Part shown: positions 62,124 through 64,000 of the stretch, in pieces | How the letters are laid out: each line of letters opens with the position of its first letter | Position numbering within the stretch: the first letter of the stretch is position 1 | Source of the DNA: Oscheius sp. JU75 | Taxonomy: Eukaryota; Nematoda; Chromadorea; Rhabditida; Rhabditidae | DNA: 64,000 nucleotides | Assembly: GCA_037178855.1 (NCBI GenBank) | Contig: JASJZC010000006.1 | Coordinates: 5,394,001-5,458,000, forward strand | Direction: 5' to 3' | Notes under the pieces: model-generated | The model's database searches: none | Seen by the model: the letters and a program-made list of their open reading frames with translations, nothing else | Told to the model about the DNA's origin: nothing | Program-made: the position numbers and the translations under genes

Positions 62124-64000
62124 CTAATCGTGACTCTCGGTGTGTTCCTGAACCAGGGTAGATTCGCTACCATCCGTGTGCCTGGTCACGGTAGTCGTCC
62201 TCATTGTCTTAACTCCCTCGTGCTCAAATTCCTAAACACAACCATATTTTCTAAGTAAAAGACGAATGCTACCTCAGTAGTTACGGTAGTCAGTTCTCCG
62301 TTGTCGTTGGTCAACGTCGTGACAGGCTGAGGTTCGTCCTCGGTCGGATGATCGAGATTCTCGACGATCCCATCGATCTTTTCCCGGGCCTCGTCCATCG
62401 CTTCAGAAAGGTCATCTTCACCAATTTCCCTCTCAATGCTATCGCTTATCGTGTTCGTGAAGCCGTCAGCATCGGTCCGTGTCTGGAAAGAAGATAATGT
62501 TGGGAAGATTATATCAGTATACTCTTGCTATGCTCAGGGAGAGTCTAACCGATAAAATATTCTCACCTTGTCTCTGAGACAATGTCTCTTAATTAACAAT
62601 ACACTTTCTTTTTTCTTTCCAACAGGATCACTTCAACAAGCTCTGCATGTCTCTTTTACTATATCGATGAATTTGTCTTTCACTACTGCTCACCATTACT
62701 AGTTCACAACTCTGTCTCTTCCCTGCCTCTTCAGTTCATATCCATTCACTCACCACTTCAATGATATGCGTCTGGATGCCATCATCCGAAAGAACAGTCT
62801 GTTCAACTGTCCTGGTGACCTCTCCGTCCTTCTCGATCACAGTTTCCTCCATCTGGCGTGTCTCCGAATCGTCGACATGAGTCACAATCGTTTTCGTCGT
62901 GACTGTGACATGTTCGTCCGAGGTCTGTTCGACTGTTTGCCTCGTCTCCGTGACTACGTGACTACCGTTTGGAACCGCCGTTTCTTCTAAAATGGTCGGG
63001 ATCGAAGGAACGTAGGCTGAAAGGATTGGTTGACGATTTATCAAAATCTGTCTTACAATTATTCTCGGCATATCTTGCGGTGACATTTTGCTTGTATGGG
63101 TAGACAGGCGTATATTGGAAAGGCCCTCCGAAGGCAATTTTTCCGGCCTCGTCACGCTCCTCAATAGGCTGGGGACCGCAGACGAATGACTGAGACACCA
63201 TATTGTTCAAAAGGTCCAGATAAATTTTACCTCCAAGGCGACATCCTTGGCTCTTGTTGAGTGTTCTCCGACGTCGATGGGAATTTCCAGAAGAAGATAG
63301 GGGCCTAGAGAGAGTTGAATCGCGTATTCGATTCTCAAAAACGGTTGTTTTCTGAAGCGGAGAGTGGCGGTTGAGGGACTTTCCAGTAGTCGGCCGACTG
63401 GTGACAGTTTGTGGATTTCGTTGGCAGCAGAGTCGAAGTCGCCTGGAAAGGTTGACTTTAGGAAGTCTTGACTCTTTCTAGACAGAGACCTTTGGACTCC
63501 AAACCCATTTTTCTGAGCTGACAGACCCACCTTTCGTAGTCGGACAGACTGCGGGAATGGTCATCAAGTAGATTTCGTTCTTTTCGATAGCTTTTTTCGG
63601 TGAAGCACCATCATCTTCGAGTTTTCTGTACAAGAGAGTCCTCCAAGGCGAGGCATCGGACACTTCTGGAGCCCCGATCCTTCTGACTCTGTCCACAAAT
63701 CGGACCTCGATCTACAGAATATCGTATAAAAGACAGCTCTACAGCATTATGTACCTGTTGAAGAATGCCCTTGGGATGTTTGTTGCCAATCCTCAAGTTT
63801 CCAACCACGTCTTCGCCAGGAAGATAGCCTGTCTTGGGAAGCGTGAACTCCGCCGAGAGTTTTCCTTTACAGCAGCATTTGCCAAAGGTGGCAGTGTCCG
63901 AGACGCCTTGCGATTCACCAATTACTAGGTGACCGTCGGATGGAGATACAATACAGAAAGCTCTCTTCACATAGTACTCAAAGATTTTGGCATCTTCTTC
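62124..64000 (-). CDS. Arrestin-domain protein with long Thr/Glu/Val repeat tail (5' end beyond window)
   Basis: ARRDC/alpha-arrestin-type adaptor for membrane-protein trafficking. The window starts inside the arrestin N-domain (KIFEYYVKRAFCIVSPSDGH). The C-domain follows: KCCCKGKLSAEFTLPKTGYL PGEDVVGNLRIGN, VRFVDRVRRIGAPEVSD, IPAVCPTTKG, and RIEYAIQLSLGPYLLLEIPI DVGEHS, the usual end of the arrestin fold (Y.V.V......L...PI.IG). After a linker (FQYTPVYPYKQNVTARYAEN) comes an unusual region of about 150 residues of alternating Thr/Val/Glu/Asp: VVTETRQTVEQTSDEHVTVT, IVTHVDDSETRQMEETVIEK, TTLTNDNGELTTVTTE, TRHTDGSESTLVQEHTESHD. There is no clear PPxY. Stop TAG at 62124. Confidence 0.8.

Overview
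The window is nuclear DNA from a small, compact invertebrate animal genome. The genes are bilaterian orthologues (LHX2/9, FBXW5, MOF, TOCA, RCBTB, TMEM126, UPF3). They are split by very short GT-AG introns, mostly about 37-50 nt, with several of exactly 39 nt. Spacing between genes is often only 150-500 bp. Many start codons lie 2-30 nt downstream of a pyrimidine-rich AG acceptor, which is what spliced-leader trans-splicing or very short 5' UTR introns would look like. I cannot name the phylum; groups with compact genomes and spliced leaders (nematodes, flatworms, rotifers, larvaceans) are all possible. All gene models are conceptual splices made by eye from splice signals, reading phase and remembered family features.

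Layout. At 0-7.5 kb: branched-chain aminotransferase (minus, cut by the left edge), an ELOVL fatty-acid elongase (plus), then UPF3 and CTP:phosphocholine cytidylyltransferase (minus, tandem). At 7.5-11.2 kb the DNA is gene-poor, with a decayed Merlin/ISXO2 transposase and a broken membrane-protein gene. At 11.2-16.3 kb: a PL10/DDX3/Vasa DEAD-box helicase and a steroid 5-alpha-reductase. At 16.4-24.7 kb: an LHX2/9 (apterous/ttx-3 type) LIM-homeobox gene (minus), with gene debris in its large homeobox intron and about 5 kb of upstream DNA without recognisable genes. At 24.7-31.5 kb: an RCBTB gene whose 2.4-kb intron holds CCDC97 and ribosomal protein eL30 on the other strand, then FBXW5 (minus).

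At 31.7-33.5 kb lies a mobile or repeat zone. It has a 973-bp segment bounded by near-identical 78-bp inverted repeats with TA at each end, enclosing a possible small RING-like gene, followed by a decayed gene and a tRNA-Leu-like sequence. At 33.5-40.4 kb: an unknown nuclear-type protein (minus), TMEM126, and a large zinc-finger gene with two transposase-type DNA-binding modules and two tRNA-type sequences in its introns. At 42-47.7 kb: a LAPTM-like four-TM protein, the F-BAR protein TOCA (minus), and a stand-alone BAR protein transcribed divergently from TOCA. At 51.5-61.8 kb: a two-domain secreted C-type lectin, a DYRK/HIPK-type kinase, then a tight same-strand series MOF/KAT8 - ARGLU1 - NDUFV2 - TRMT11 that could be an operon. 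At 62.1-64 kb: an arrestin-domain protein (minus, cut by the right edge).

The intact genes are mostly housekeeping (lipid synthesis, RNA decay, splicing, translation, respiration, chromatin), mixed with developmental and cytoskeletal regulators. The most unusual material is the inverted-repeat element, the V-arm tRNA-like family, the transposase-domain zinc-finger gene, the 39-nt stop-free introns and the operon-like cluster.
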